Assembly: GCA_024236175.1 (NCBI GenBank)
Contig: JACKKY010000002.1
Location: 744,001-808,000 of the forward strand
Reading direction: 5' to 3'
Length of the DNA: 64,000 bases
Source of the DNA: Novosphingobium sp.
GTDB lineage: Bacteria > Pseudomonadota > Alphaproteobacteria > Sphingomonadales > Sphingomonadaceae
Both the position numbers and the translations under genes were made by a program. This document shows positions 17,356 through 24,679 of the stretch, piece after piece. The first letter of the stretch is position 1, and every line of letters begins with the position of its first letter. The notes beneath the pieces were generated by a model. The model saw only the letters and a program-made list of their open reading frames with translations. It searched no databases and was not told where the DNA came from.

Positions 17356-18609
17356 ATGAACGCGCAAAGCCCGATCGGCTTTTCCTACGATCCCTATGCC
17401 AGGGACGTTCTGAAAAACCCGCTGCCCTATTACCGGGAGCTGCTGGAGAACCATCCGGGCTACTACGTCGAGAAATACGACATGTTCGTCTTCACCCGCT
17501 TCCAGGACATCATCGACGTGGCGGGCGTGACCGACGACAACACTTTCGTCGGCTCGGAATCGACGCTGCCGATGCCGGCGGCGATCACCCACAAGAACGA
17601 CGGCCCTCCCCCCTTCGTATCGACCAACCCGATGTCCGCCGGGATCATGCTGCCTTCGCCCGAATACGAGGAGATGCGGCTGGCCCATATCAAGCCGCTG
17701 AGGCCAAAGGCGGTCGCCGCGATCCAGGACATGGTGCGCGACCTCGTGCTCGGCCGGTTGCGGGAGCTGCTGCCCCGGGGCCGGTTCGAGGTCATGGGAG
17801 AGTTCTGCGGCCTCGTCAGCGCCGCCGTCACCTGCCACCTGTTCGGCATCCCGAAATCCGAGGCGCAAGGCGTGCTCGACGCGGTCAACGCCCTCGCCGT
17901 CTACAGCGACGACAAGGTCGGCGTGGACACGCCGGGCATGTACGACCAGCTCAAGGCGCATATCCGCCCGGCCATCGAAAGGCGTCGCAAGGCGGGCGCA
18001 GACGGCGAGGTCGCGCTGATCGACGGGCTCATCAACCACCGGGTGAAAAGCGACGGGCGCGCGCTGACCGACGACGAGATCGCCGACCAGCTCGTCTGTT
18101 CCTTCGTGGCCGCCACGGAGACCCCGCCCAAGCCGACCAGCCAGGGCCTGTGGATGTTGTGGCAGAACCCGGACCAGCTCGCCGAAGTGCGCAAGGACCT
18201 CGACGCCAATATTCCGATCGTGACCGAGGAAATCCTGCGGCTGTGCATCACCAACCAGTTCGCGATCCGCACCGCGCACAAGGACGTCTCCGTCGCCGGC
18301 GTCGACATCAAGGCCGGGCAGCGCGTCCTGCTGGGGATCTACGCCGGACTGCGCGATCCGCGCGAATTCGATGATCCCGAAAAATTCATCTGGAACCGCA
18401 AGATCAACCGGGTGCTGACATTCGGCTACGGACAGCATCACTGCATCGGCAACAACCTCGCCCGCATGCAGGTGCGCACCATGCTCCGCGCATTCCTGGA
18501 GCATGTCGAGGAGTTCGAATTCGACATGGACAAGGCGGTTCACGCAGCCAGCTATTTCCACTGGGGCTGGATCAAACTACCTGTGGTCGTCGGGAAATAT
18601 TCGATCTGA
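17356..18609 (+). CDS. Cytochrome P450
   Basis: A 417-residue soluble bacterial P450 that would hydroxylate a C-H bond using O2 and two electrons. The haem-thiolate loop FGYGQHHCIG places Cys363 as ligand; the ExxR motif is Glu292-Arg295 in EEILR. The I-helix oxygen-activation segment reads VAATETPPKPT: the acid/Thr pair (Glu-Thr) is kept, but the usual Gly before it is Ala and two prolines follow, which is unusual. ATG follows AGAGAGGTAGGCTGCC. A [3Fe-4S] ferredoxin starts 11 bp downstream and is the probable redox partner; no ferredoxin reductase is in the window. Confidence 0.95.
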   Translation: MNAQSPIGFSYDPYARDVLKNPLPYYRELLENHPGYYVEKYDMFVFTRFQDIIDVAGVTDDNTFVGSESTLPMPAAITHKNDGPPPFVSTNPMSAGIMLPSPEYEEMRLAHIKPLRPKAVAAIQDMVRDLVLGRLRELLPRGRFEVMGEFCGLVSAAVTCHLFGIPKSEAQGVLDAVNALAVYSDDKVGVDTPGMYDQLKAHIRPAIERRRKAGADGEVALIDGLINHRVKSDGRALTDDEIADQLVCSFVAATETPPKPTSQGLWMLWQNPDQLAEVRKDLDANIPIVTEEILRLCITNQFAIRTAHKDVSVAGVDIKAGQRVLLGIYAGLRDPREFDDPEKFIWNRKINRVLTFGYGQHHCIGNNLARMQVRTMLRAFLEHVEEFEFDMDKAVHAASYFHWGWIKLPVVVGKYSI

Positions 18610-18620
18610 AGGGGGAGAAC

Positions 18621-18812
18621 ATGAAAATCGTGGTCAACTGGTCGCTGTGCGAAGGCAACGGCAATTGCGAAGCCGCAGCGCCCGAACTGTTCCAGCTCGA
18701 CGATGACGACCAGCTTGAGGTGCTGAACGACAGCCCGCCCGAGGAGCTGCGCGAGAAGGCGGAGGCCGCCGTGCGGTCCTGCCCGAAAAGCGCCCTTTCC
18801 ATCGAGGAATAG
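18621..18812 (+). CDS. [3Fe-4S]-type ferredoxin, P450 redox partner
   Basis: A 63-residue small ferredoxin. The cluster ligands are Cys10, Cys16 (C-x5-C, the pattern with a missing fourth Cys) and Cys54 in SCPKSAL, as in ferredoxins serving actinobacterial and sphingomonad P450s. The rest is acidic (QLDDDDQL), suitable for docking. GGGGGAGAAC precedes the ATG. It lies directly between the P450 and a membrane PQQ dehydrogenase, 9 bp before the latter, so all three are almost certainly cotranscribed. Confidence 0.93.
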   Translation: MKIVVNWSLCEGNGNCEAAAPELFQLDDDDQLEVLNDSPPEELREKAEAAVRSCPKSALSIEE

Positions 18813-18821
18813 GAACAGGCC

Positions 18822-21143
18822 ATGATCGGACGCACCCTCGTCCTCGTGCTGGCCGCTGCGATGGCGCTCTCCGGCGCGGCGCTGGCCGTCGGCGGCTTCC
18901 AGCTCATCTCCGCCGGCGGAAGCTGGTACTACCTGCCGGCCGGCATAGCCTTGATCGCCACGGCCGCGGGCCTGGCCTTGCGCAAACCCTTCGCATTCCC
19001 GCTGTTCGGGGCCCTGCTGGCGGCAACGCTCGTCTGGGCGCTCTGGGAAGGCGGGCTCGACGGCTGGGCGCTCGTGCCGCGCATCCTCGGCCCCGGGATT
19101 CTCGGCCTGATCCTGCTTGTCCCCTTCATCCGCCGGCAAAGCGGCACGGGCGGATCGTGGTGGGTCGGGCTGCCGGTGCTGGCGATCGGCGGCACCTTGC
19201 TCGTCTCCGCCTACAGCGGCGAGAATCCGCCTGCGGACCTGAAAGGCGCCGCTCCGGTTTCCGTGACGGCCGAGGACGCCGGCGAGTGGAAAGTGTGGGG
19301 CCGCACCCTTTCGGGCACGCGCTTCTCCCCGCTCGGCGACATAACCACCGGCAATGTCGCCAAGCTCGAGCTTGCCTGGGAGTTCAAGTCGGATGTCGAG
19401 CCCTATGGCTTCCACGGCTTCGAGGCGACGCCGATCGCCGCCGACGGCAAGCTGTTCGTCTGCCTCGACCGCGATATCCTCGTCGCGCTCGACGAGGAAA
19501 CCGGCAGGCAGGCCTGGCGCTTCGACCCGAAGAGCAATCTCGAAGGCGTGTTCGGCGGCACCTGCCGCGGCGTGAGCTATTACGAAGCGCCCGTGGAAAC
19601 CGAGGACTGCGCCAAGCGGATCCTTTACGGCGTACACGACTGGCGGCTGATGGCGGTCGATGCCGAGACCGGCGAACGCTGCCGCTCCTTCGGCGAGAAC
19701 GGCGAAGTCGACATGAAGGACGGCATGGGCGAGTGGGAACCCGGCATCGCCTATCCCTCTTCGCCGCCGACCATCGTCAACGGCGTCGCCATGATCAGCG
19801 GCTGGATCACCGACGGCCTGCGCGTCAAGGAACCTTCTGGCGGCATCCGCGCCTATGACGCGGTGACCGGCGAGATGCTGTGGATGTGGGATTCGGGCCG
19901 CGAGAATCCGCAGGAACCGCTCAAGCCTGGCGAGACCTATACGCCGGGCGCTCCCAATGCCTGGGGCGTGTTCAGCGGCGACGAGGAACTCGGCCTGGTC
20001 TACATGGGCATGGGCGTGGAGACGCCCGACTATTTCGGTGCGCATCGCGCACGAGAGGCCGAGATCTACTCGACCGCGATCGTCGCGCTGGACGTGCAGA
20101 CGGGCAAGCCGCGCTGGCATTTCCAGACGGTGCATCACGACATCTGGGACTACGACATCGCGTCGCAGCCGGTGCTCGCGGACATCCCGGTCAAGGGCAA
20201 GCGCGTGCCCGCACTGATCGGGCCGACCAAGCGAGGGGAGTTCTTCGTGCTCGACCGCCGAACCGGCGAACCGCTGTATCCGGTGACCGAAAAGCCGGTC
20301 CCGCAGGATTCGGTGAAGGAGGACTGGACCGCCAGGACCCAGCCCTACAGCAGCTTCCCGAACGTCGCGGGCGGGAAGCTGACGGAACGGCAGATGTGGG
20401 GCGCCACGCCCTTCGACCAGCTGTGGTGCCGCCTCCAGTTCCGCAAGGCGCGCTACCAGGGTGACTTCACGCCGCCGGGGACCACGAAGACGATCTTCTA
20501 TCCCGGCTCCGCCGGCGGATCGAACTGGGGCAGCGTCACGATCGACACGGCGCGCGACCTGATGGTCACCAACAGCCTCTACATGGCCGACATCGGGCGG
20601 TTGATCCCCCGGGCCGAGGCCGACCGCGCCGCGGCGGAGTATGCCGGTGGGGACAAGCCCGATTCCTTCGCCTTCCCGCAGCAGGGCACGCCCTATGCGA
20701 TGGACCGGACGGTGTTTCTCGGCCCGCTCGGCATTCCCTGCCAGCAGCCGCCGTTCGGGCGGCTCAGCGTGATCGACCTGAAGACCGGCAAGATGGTCTG
20801 GACCAAGCCGCTCGGCACCGCCGAACGCGCCGGACCGATGGGACTGGAACTCAAGCTGCCGATCCGCATGGGCGTGCCGAATTTCGGCGGCTCCACGGCA
20901 ACGGCGGGCGGAGTGGTGTTCATCGCCGCGACGCAGGACCGGGTGCTGCGCGCGGTCGATATCGGCAACGGCCGGGAGCTGTGGCGCTATTCGCTCCCGG
21001 CGATCGGCGCGGCGACGCCGATGACCTTCCGGTCGTCGAAAAGCGGGAGGCAGTTCGTCGTCATCTCCGCGGGCGGCCATCCGGCCCTGCCCGGCCCCAG
21101 CGACAGCAGCGTGCTGGCCTTTGCCTTGCCGGAAGGGCAATAG
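18822..21143 (+). CDS. Membrane-bound PQQ-dependent dehydrogenase (glucose dehydrogenase-like)
   Basis: A 773-residue quinoprotein of the membrane glucose/quinate dehydrogenase type. Residues 1 to about 130 hold four or five transmembrane helices, and the rest is a periplasmic PQQ propeller with WKVWGRTLSGTRFSPL, VHHDIWDYDIASQPVL, GPTKRGEFFVLDRRTGEP and GVVFIAATQDRVLRAVD. There is no haem c motif; electrons should go straight to ubiquinone. Placed after a P450 and its ferredoxin, it may oxidise the alcohol made by the P450, provided the alcohol reaches the periplasm. Not necessarily a sugar enzyme; substrate open. Confidence 0.9.
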   Translation: MIGRTLVLVLAAAMALSGAALAVGGFQLISAGGSWYYLPAGIALIATAAGLALRKPFAFPLFGALLAATLVWALWEGGLDGWALVPRILGPGILGLILLVPFIRRQSGTGGSWWVGLPVLAIGGTLLVSAYSGENPPADLKGAAPVSVTAEDAGEWKVWGRTLSGTRFSPLGDITTGNVAKLELAWEFKSDVEPYGFHGFEATPIAADGKLFVCLDRDILVALDEETGRQAWRFDPKSNLEGVFGGTCRGVSYYEAPVETEDCAKRILYGVHDWRLMAVDAETGERCRSFGENGEVDMKDGMGEWEPGIAYPSSPPTIVNGVAMISGWITDGLRVKEPSGGIRAYDAVTGEMLWMWDSGRENPQEPLKPGETYTPGAPNAWGVFSGDEELGLVYMGMGVETPDYFGAHRAREAEIYSTAIVALDVQTGKPRWHFQTVHHDIWDYDIASQPVLADIPVKGKRVPALIGPTKRGEFFVLDRRTGEPLYPVTEKPVPQDSVKEDWTARTQPYSSFPNVAGGKLTERQMWGATPFDQLWCRLQFRKARYQGDFTPPGTTKTIFYPGSAGGSNWGSVTIDTARDLMVTNSLYMADIGRLIPRAEADRAAAEYAGGDKPDSFAFPQQGTPYAMDRTVFLGPLGIPCQQPPFGRLSVIDLKTGKMVWTKPLGTAERAGPMGLELKLPIRMGVPNFGGSTATAGGVVFIAATQDRVLRAVDIGNGRELWRYSLPAIGAATPMTFRSSKSGRQFVVISAGGHPALPGPSDSSVLAFALPEGQ

Positions 21144-21171
21144 ACGCACGAATCAGCCGGGGAACATGCCG

Positions 21172-21648
21172 ATGACAGACGCTTCCGTAGCGAAGCTTGA
21201 AGCCGAAAACGCCATCCGCAGGCTGGTTTCGGCCTATTGCGATGCCGTGAACCGGCTTGACGCCGATGCCGCGGGGCAGCTGTTCGCGGCCGATGCGAAG
21301 GTTCGCATCGCCGACTTCCCGGAGCTGTGCGGGCGCGACACGATCACCGAAGGGATGCGCACGACATTCGCCGCGTCGAGCTTCCTGCGCCAGCAATGCG
21401 ATGCGATCCTGATCGATGTGGACGGCGACCGCGCCCGCTCGCGGATTTCGGTGTTCGAAGTGAACCGCAAGCCCGAAGTCGACGACCTCGGGCTTATTTT
21501 CGGCTTCTACGAGGACGAATACGCCCTGCTCGACGGCAACTGGCGTTTCCATCGGCGCCGCTACACGCTGCAGCTGCGCGCCTTGCTCCCGGCCTCGAAA
21601 ATCCAGCACATTCCCGGTTTCGCACCGCAGGACGCATTTCGCGCCTGA
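21172..21648 (+). CDS. NTF2-like (SnoaL-type) protein
   Basis: A 158-residue NTF2-like protein: N-terminal helix AENAIRRLVSAYCDAVNRLDADAA, then LFAADAKVRI, and closing strands LLDGNWRFHRRRYTLQLRALL. The same fold as the gene at 1146, but not a close copy. ATG 21172 is preferred over ATG 21166 because GGGGA is then about 8 bp upstream. It follows the membrane PQQ dehydrogenase by 28 bp and is probably the last gene of the P450 operon. Function could be isomerase, dehydratase or small accessory subunit. Confidence 0.78.
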   Translation: MTDASVAKLEAENAIRRLVSAYCDAVNRLDADAAGQLFAADAKVRIADFPELCGRDTITEGMRTTFAASSFLRQQCDAILIDVDGDRARSRISVFEVNRKPEVDDLGLIFGFYEDEYALLDGNWRFHRRRYTLQLRALLPASKIQHIPGFAPQDAFRA

Positions 21649-21722
21649 CCCATCCGATATTCGTTGAAACCGCGGATTTCGCACCTAGATTCAAACCATT
21701 CGCAAGAATGGAGTATCTTCGG

Positions 21723-22592
21723 GTGAACGGTATGAAAACGGCCATGCTGCTGGCGGCGCTCACGGCGCTGTTCATGGGGCTCGGCTTTATGTTCGGCGGG
21801 ACCGGCGGGGCGATGATCGCGCTGCTCGTGGCGGCGGGCATGAACCTGTTTACGTTCTGGAACGCCGACAAGATCGTGCTCAGGATGCACCAGGCCCGCG
21901 AAGTCGACGAGCGCTCGGCTCCGGATTTCTACCGGATGGTCGCGCAGCTCGCGCAGCGCGCCAACCTGCCGATGCCCAAGGTCTATATCGTCGAGAGCCC
22001 CAATCCCAACGCTTTCGCGACCGGCCGCAATCCGGAAAACGCGGCCGTCGCGGCGACCACCGGCCTGCTCGACATGCTTTCGCGCGACGAAGTCGAGGCG
22101 GTGATGGCCCACGAGCTCGGCCATGTCCGCAACCGCGACACGCTGATCATGACGATGGTGGCGACGATTGCCGGCGCGATCTCGATGCTTGCCAATTTCG
22201 GCCTGTTCTTCGGCCAGGGCAGCAGCCGCAATCCGGTGGCCGCGATCGCGGCGATGTTCATGGCGCCCTTCGCGGCAATGATCGTGCAGATGGCGATCAG
22301 CCGCACCCGCGAATACGGCGCCGACCGGGCGGCCGCCGAGATATCCGGCAACCCGCAGGCGCTCGCCACGGCCCTTGCCAAGATCGCCCGCCCCGCACAG
22401 AAAATCCCGAGCATCGCGTCGGAACGCAACCCGGCCGCGGCGCAGCTCTACATCGTGCCCACCAGCGTGTCCGAGCTGTTCTCGACGCACCCCGCGACGG
22501 AAAAGCGGATCGCGGCGCTGCAGGCGATGTCCGGCACTCCGGGCCCGTCCCCGGCACGGCGCTCCGCGCTCGATCCCAACCGCTCCCGATAG
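21723..22592 (+). CDS. htpX: Membrane zinc metalloprotease HtpX (M48)
   Basis: A 289-residue M48B protease for quality control of inner-membrane proteins. Two N-terminal transmembrane helices (MLLAALTALFMGLGFMF and a following MIALLVAAGM) precede HELGH (His130, Glu131, His134); the third zinc ligand is the Glu in REYGADRAAAE, and further helices lie between. Start GTG 21723 gives the usual VNGMKTA opening and has GGAG 9 bp upstream; ATG 21732 is the alternative. It is a housekeeping gene between catabolic genes, with a palindromic repeat behind it. Confidence 0.93.
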   Translation: MNGMKTAMLLAALTALFMGLGFMFGGTGGAMIALLVAAGMNLFTFWNADKIVLRMHQAREVDERSAPDFYRMVAQLAQRANLPMPKVYIVESPNPNAFATGRNPENAAVAATTGLLDMLSRDEVEAVMAHELGHVRNRDTLIMTMVATIAGAISMLANFGLFFGQGSSRNPVAAIAAMFMAPFAAMIVQMAISRTREYGADRAAAEISGNPQALATALAKIARPAQKIPSIASERNPAAAQLYIVPTSVSELFSTHPATEKRIAALQAMSGTPGPSPARRSALDPNRSR

Positions 22593-22615
22593 GTCGCGAA
22601 CCACCCCCATCGAAT

Positions 22616-22705
22616 CGTCATTTCCGCGCAAGCGGGAACCCAGTCGCCGCGCCTTGAAATCAGCGCGCGGCAAGAAGCTGGGTCCCCGCTTGCGCGGGGA
22701 TGACG
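22616..22705. repeat. Long dispersed palindromic repeat
   Basis: A 90-bp inverted repeat whose ends read CGTCATTTCCGCGCAAGCGG and, inverted, CCGCTTGCGCGGGGATGACG, with CCCAGT/GCTGGG pairs inside. It is a larger relative of the elements at 11041 and 27742 and can form a cruciform or act as a terminator after htpX. Confidence 0.8.
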
Positions 22706-22814
22706 AAGTGCGCGCGTGGGCAATCGATTACCGCAGCCCAGGCGCTCCTCCCCTTGCCTGCTTGCGGCAGGCTGCTAGGTCCGGAACCGGAACCGACAGG
22801 GGGAGAAGACTTGC

Positions 22815-23798
22815 ATGGCGCTGGCCCGGGAAATTCGCGACAGCCTGACGTTGCCGGCGTTCTGCGCGCCGATGTTCCTGTGCAGCACGCCGGCGCTCGC
22901 GGCGGAATGCTGCAAGGCCGGGATCGTCGGCTCGCTGACGGCGAACCACTGCCGCGACATGGCAAAGCTGGAAGAGCAGCTCCGGCACGTGCACGAGGCC
23001 GTCACCCGCTTCGCCGGCGAGAACCCGGAGCGGAAAATCGGCCCGCTGGCGGTCAACATCGCACCGACCAAGGACGCGGCCGACTTCCGCACGCATCTCG
23101 ATCTGTGCAAGCGCTACGGCACGCGGATCATCGTCACCTCGGTTGGCAATCCCACCCAGAACGCGCCGATCGTGCGCGATCTCGGCATGTTCCATTTCCA
23201 TGACGTGACCAACATCCGCTTCGCCGAGAAGGCCGCTGCCGCCGGCGTCGACGGCATGGTCGCGATCGGCGCGGGCGGTGGCGGACATGCCGGCGCGATC
23301 ACCCACCTCGCCCTCATCCCGAAAATCCGCGCGATGTTCGACGGCACGATCGTGATGGCGGGCGCCGTCACCACCGGCGCCGCGATCCGTGCCGCCGAAG
23401 TGCTGGGAGCCGACCTCGCCTATCTCGGCACCCGCTTCATCGCCACGCGGGAATCGGGCGCGCCCGACGCCTACAAGGCAATGCTGGTCGACGGCGGGGT
23501 CGAGGACGTAATCTACACCCGCGGCGTCAACGGCCTGCCGGCAAGCTGGCTCAAGGCCTCGCTGCGCGACATCGGGCTGGATCCCGACAACCTGTTCATC
23601 CCCGAGGGACGCAGCACCGAACACCTGCCCGAAGGCAAGACGCCGTGGCGCGATATCTGGAGCGGGGGTCAGGGCATCGGCCTGATCGGGGACATCCCGG
23701 CGACGGCGGAGCTGGTCCGCCGGCTGAGCGAGGAATATGTCGCGGCCTGCGCCACACCGGACATGGCCGATGCGGCGCGCGCCGCCCTGAAAATCTAG
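22815..23798 (+). CDS. Nitronate monooxygenase / NAD(P)H-dependent FMN oxidoreductase
   Basis: A complete 327-residue TIM-barrel flavoprotein. PAFCAPMFLCSTPALA at the N-terminus and GAGGGGHAG, with the family's active-site His, then AGAVTTGAAIRAAEVLGADLAYLGTRF for FMN phosphate binding, are family features. Known members oxidise nitronates; related proteins act as enoate-type or quinone reductases, so the physiological reaction is open. ATG follows GGGGGAGAAGACTTGC. The downstream ECH gene begins 9 bp after the stop. A homologous gene with the same partner is cut by the left window edge. Confidence 0.88.
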   Translation: MALAREIRDSLTLPAFCAPMFLCSTPALAAECCKAGIVGSLTANHCRDMAKLEEQLRHVHEAVTRFAGENPERKIGPLAVNIAPTKDAADFRTHLDLCKRYGTRIIVTSVGNPTQNAPIVRDLGMFHFHDVTNIRFAEKAAAAGVDGMVAIGAGGGGHAGAITHLALIPKIRAMFDGTIVMAGAVTTGAAIRAAEVLGADLAYLGTRFIATRESGAPDAYKAMLVDGGVEDVIYTRGVNGLPASWLKASLRDIGLDPDNLFIPEGRSTEHLPEGKTPWRDIWSGGQGIGLIGDIPATAELVRRLSEEYVAACATPDMADAARAALKI

Positions 23799-23807
23799 GA
23801 GAAGAGG

Positions 23808-24545
23808 ATGTCCGACCGGATCCTGCGACAGGACGATGCCAACGGCCTGTGCACGCTGACGCTCAACCGCCCCGACAAGCTCAATGCGCTCGATACCGAG
23901 ACGTTCCAGGCGCTGGAGGCGCATTGCGCTGCCCTGGAACAGCAGACCGACACAATCGGCTGCGTGGTCCTGCGCGGCAGCGGTCGCGCCTTCTGCGCCG
24001 GAGCCGACATCACCGGGATCGGCGCCGGCTTCATCGACTCGAAATTCAAGCCGGGCGTGGTCGAACGCCTCGCCAACCTGCCCCAGCCGGTCGTCGCCGC
24101 GATCCACGGCGTGTGCTTTACCGGCGGGCTGGAACTGGCGCTGGCCGCCGACCTGATCGTCGCCGACGAGACCGCGCGCTTTGCCGACACGCACGGCAAA
24201 TGGGGCCTCGTCGGCGCCTGGGGCATGTCGCAGCGCCTGCCGCGCCGCATCGGCCTGTCCGCCGCCAAGCGCATGAGCTTCACATCGAAGGAAGTGAAGG
24301 CGGCCGAAGCCAGGGAACTCGGCCTTGTCGACCTGCTGGCCGGGGAAGGATCGCTGGATGAGACGGTTTCCGGCCTCGTTGCCGATATCCTCGCCAACAG
24401 CTGGCACACCAACATCTCGACCAAGCGGCTGATGACCGAAACCGACGGCATGTCGCTGGCAGAAGGCCTTGCCCACGAACACTACCGCAATCCCGGCTTC
24501 GCCCCCGATTACGACGAGCGTATCGCCCGTTTCTCGCGCAAATAG
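23808..24545 (+). CDS. Enoyl-CoA hydratase/isomerase family protein
   Basis: A 245-residue crotonase. The opening LCTLTLNRPDKLNALD and the oxyanion-hole motifs AFCAGADITGI and IHGVCFTGGLELALAAD are clear; Glu109 corresponds to the first catalytic Glu of enoyl-CoA hydratase, while the region of the second (GKWGLVGAWGMSQ) lacks an obvious acid, so hydration is uncertain. ATG follows AGGAGAAGAGG. It is translationally close to the nitronate monooxygenase-type gene. It differs from the ECH at 354-1136, which carries a PaaG-like Asp instead. Confidence 0.87.
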   Translation: MSDRILRQDDANGLCTLTLNRPDKLNALDTETFQALEAHCAALEQQTDTIGCVVLRGSGRAFCAGADITGIGAGFIDSKFKPGVVERLANLPQPVVAAIHGVCFTGGLELALAADLIVADETARFADTHGKWGLVGAWGMSQRLPRRIGLSAAKRMSFTSKEVKAAEARELGLVDLLAGEGSLDETVSGLVADILANSWHTNISTKRLMTETDGMSLAEGLAHEHYRNPGFAPDYDERIARFSRK

Positions 24546-24604
24546 CGGCAGCAACCGCAGCGGCGGTCAAGCGGGGTTACCGCCACGCCGATGGCTTGAA
24601 CTCA

Positions 24605-24612
24605 GCCATTGC
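24605..24612. promoter_or_regulatory. GCCATTGC motif upstream of first Rieske gene
   Basis: GCCATTGC in the 134-bp gap before the Rieske gene, matching motifs at 8790 and 17166. Low weight alone. Confidence 0.25.
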
Positions 24613-24626
24613 GTACCTTCCCCGCT

Positions 24627-24644
24627 CCTGTACACTTGTTCAGG
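24627..24644. promoter_or_regulatory. Imperfect palindromic operator candidate before Rieske gene
   Basis: CCTGTACA-CT-TGTTCAGG: 7 of 8 arm positions pair, centred about 45 bp before the Rieske start. It is AT-richer than its surroundings and suits a dimeric regulator. No second copy is seen before the second Rieske gene. Confidence 0.4.
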
Positions 24645-24679
24645 AAAGAAAATTGACGACTCTAGAATGAGGTGTGGGA

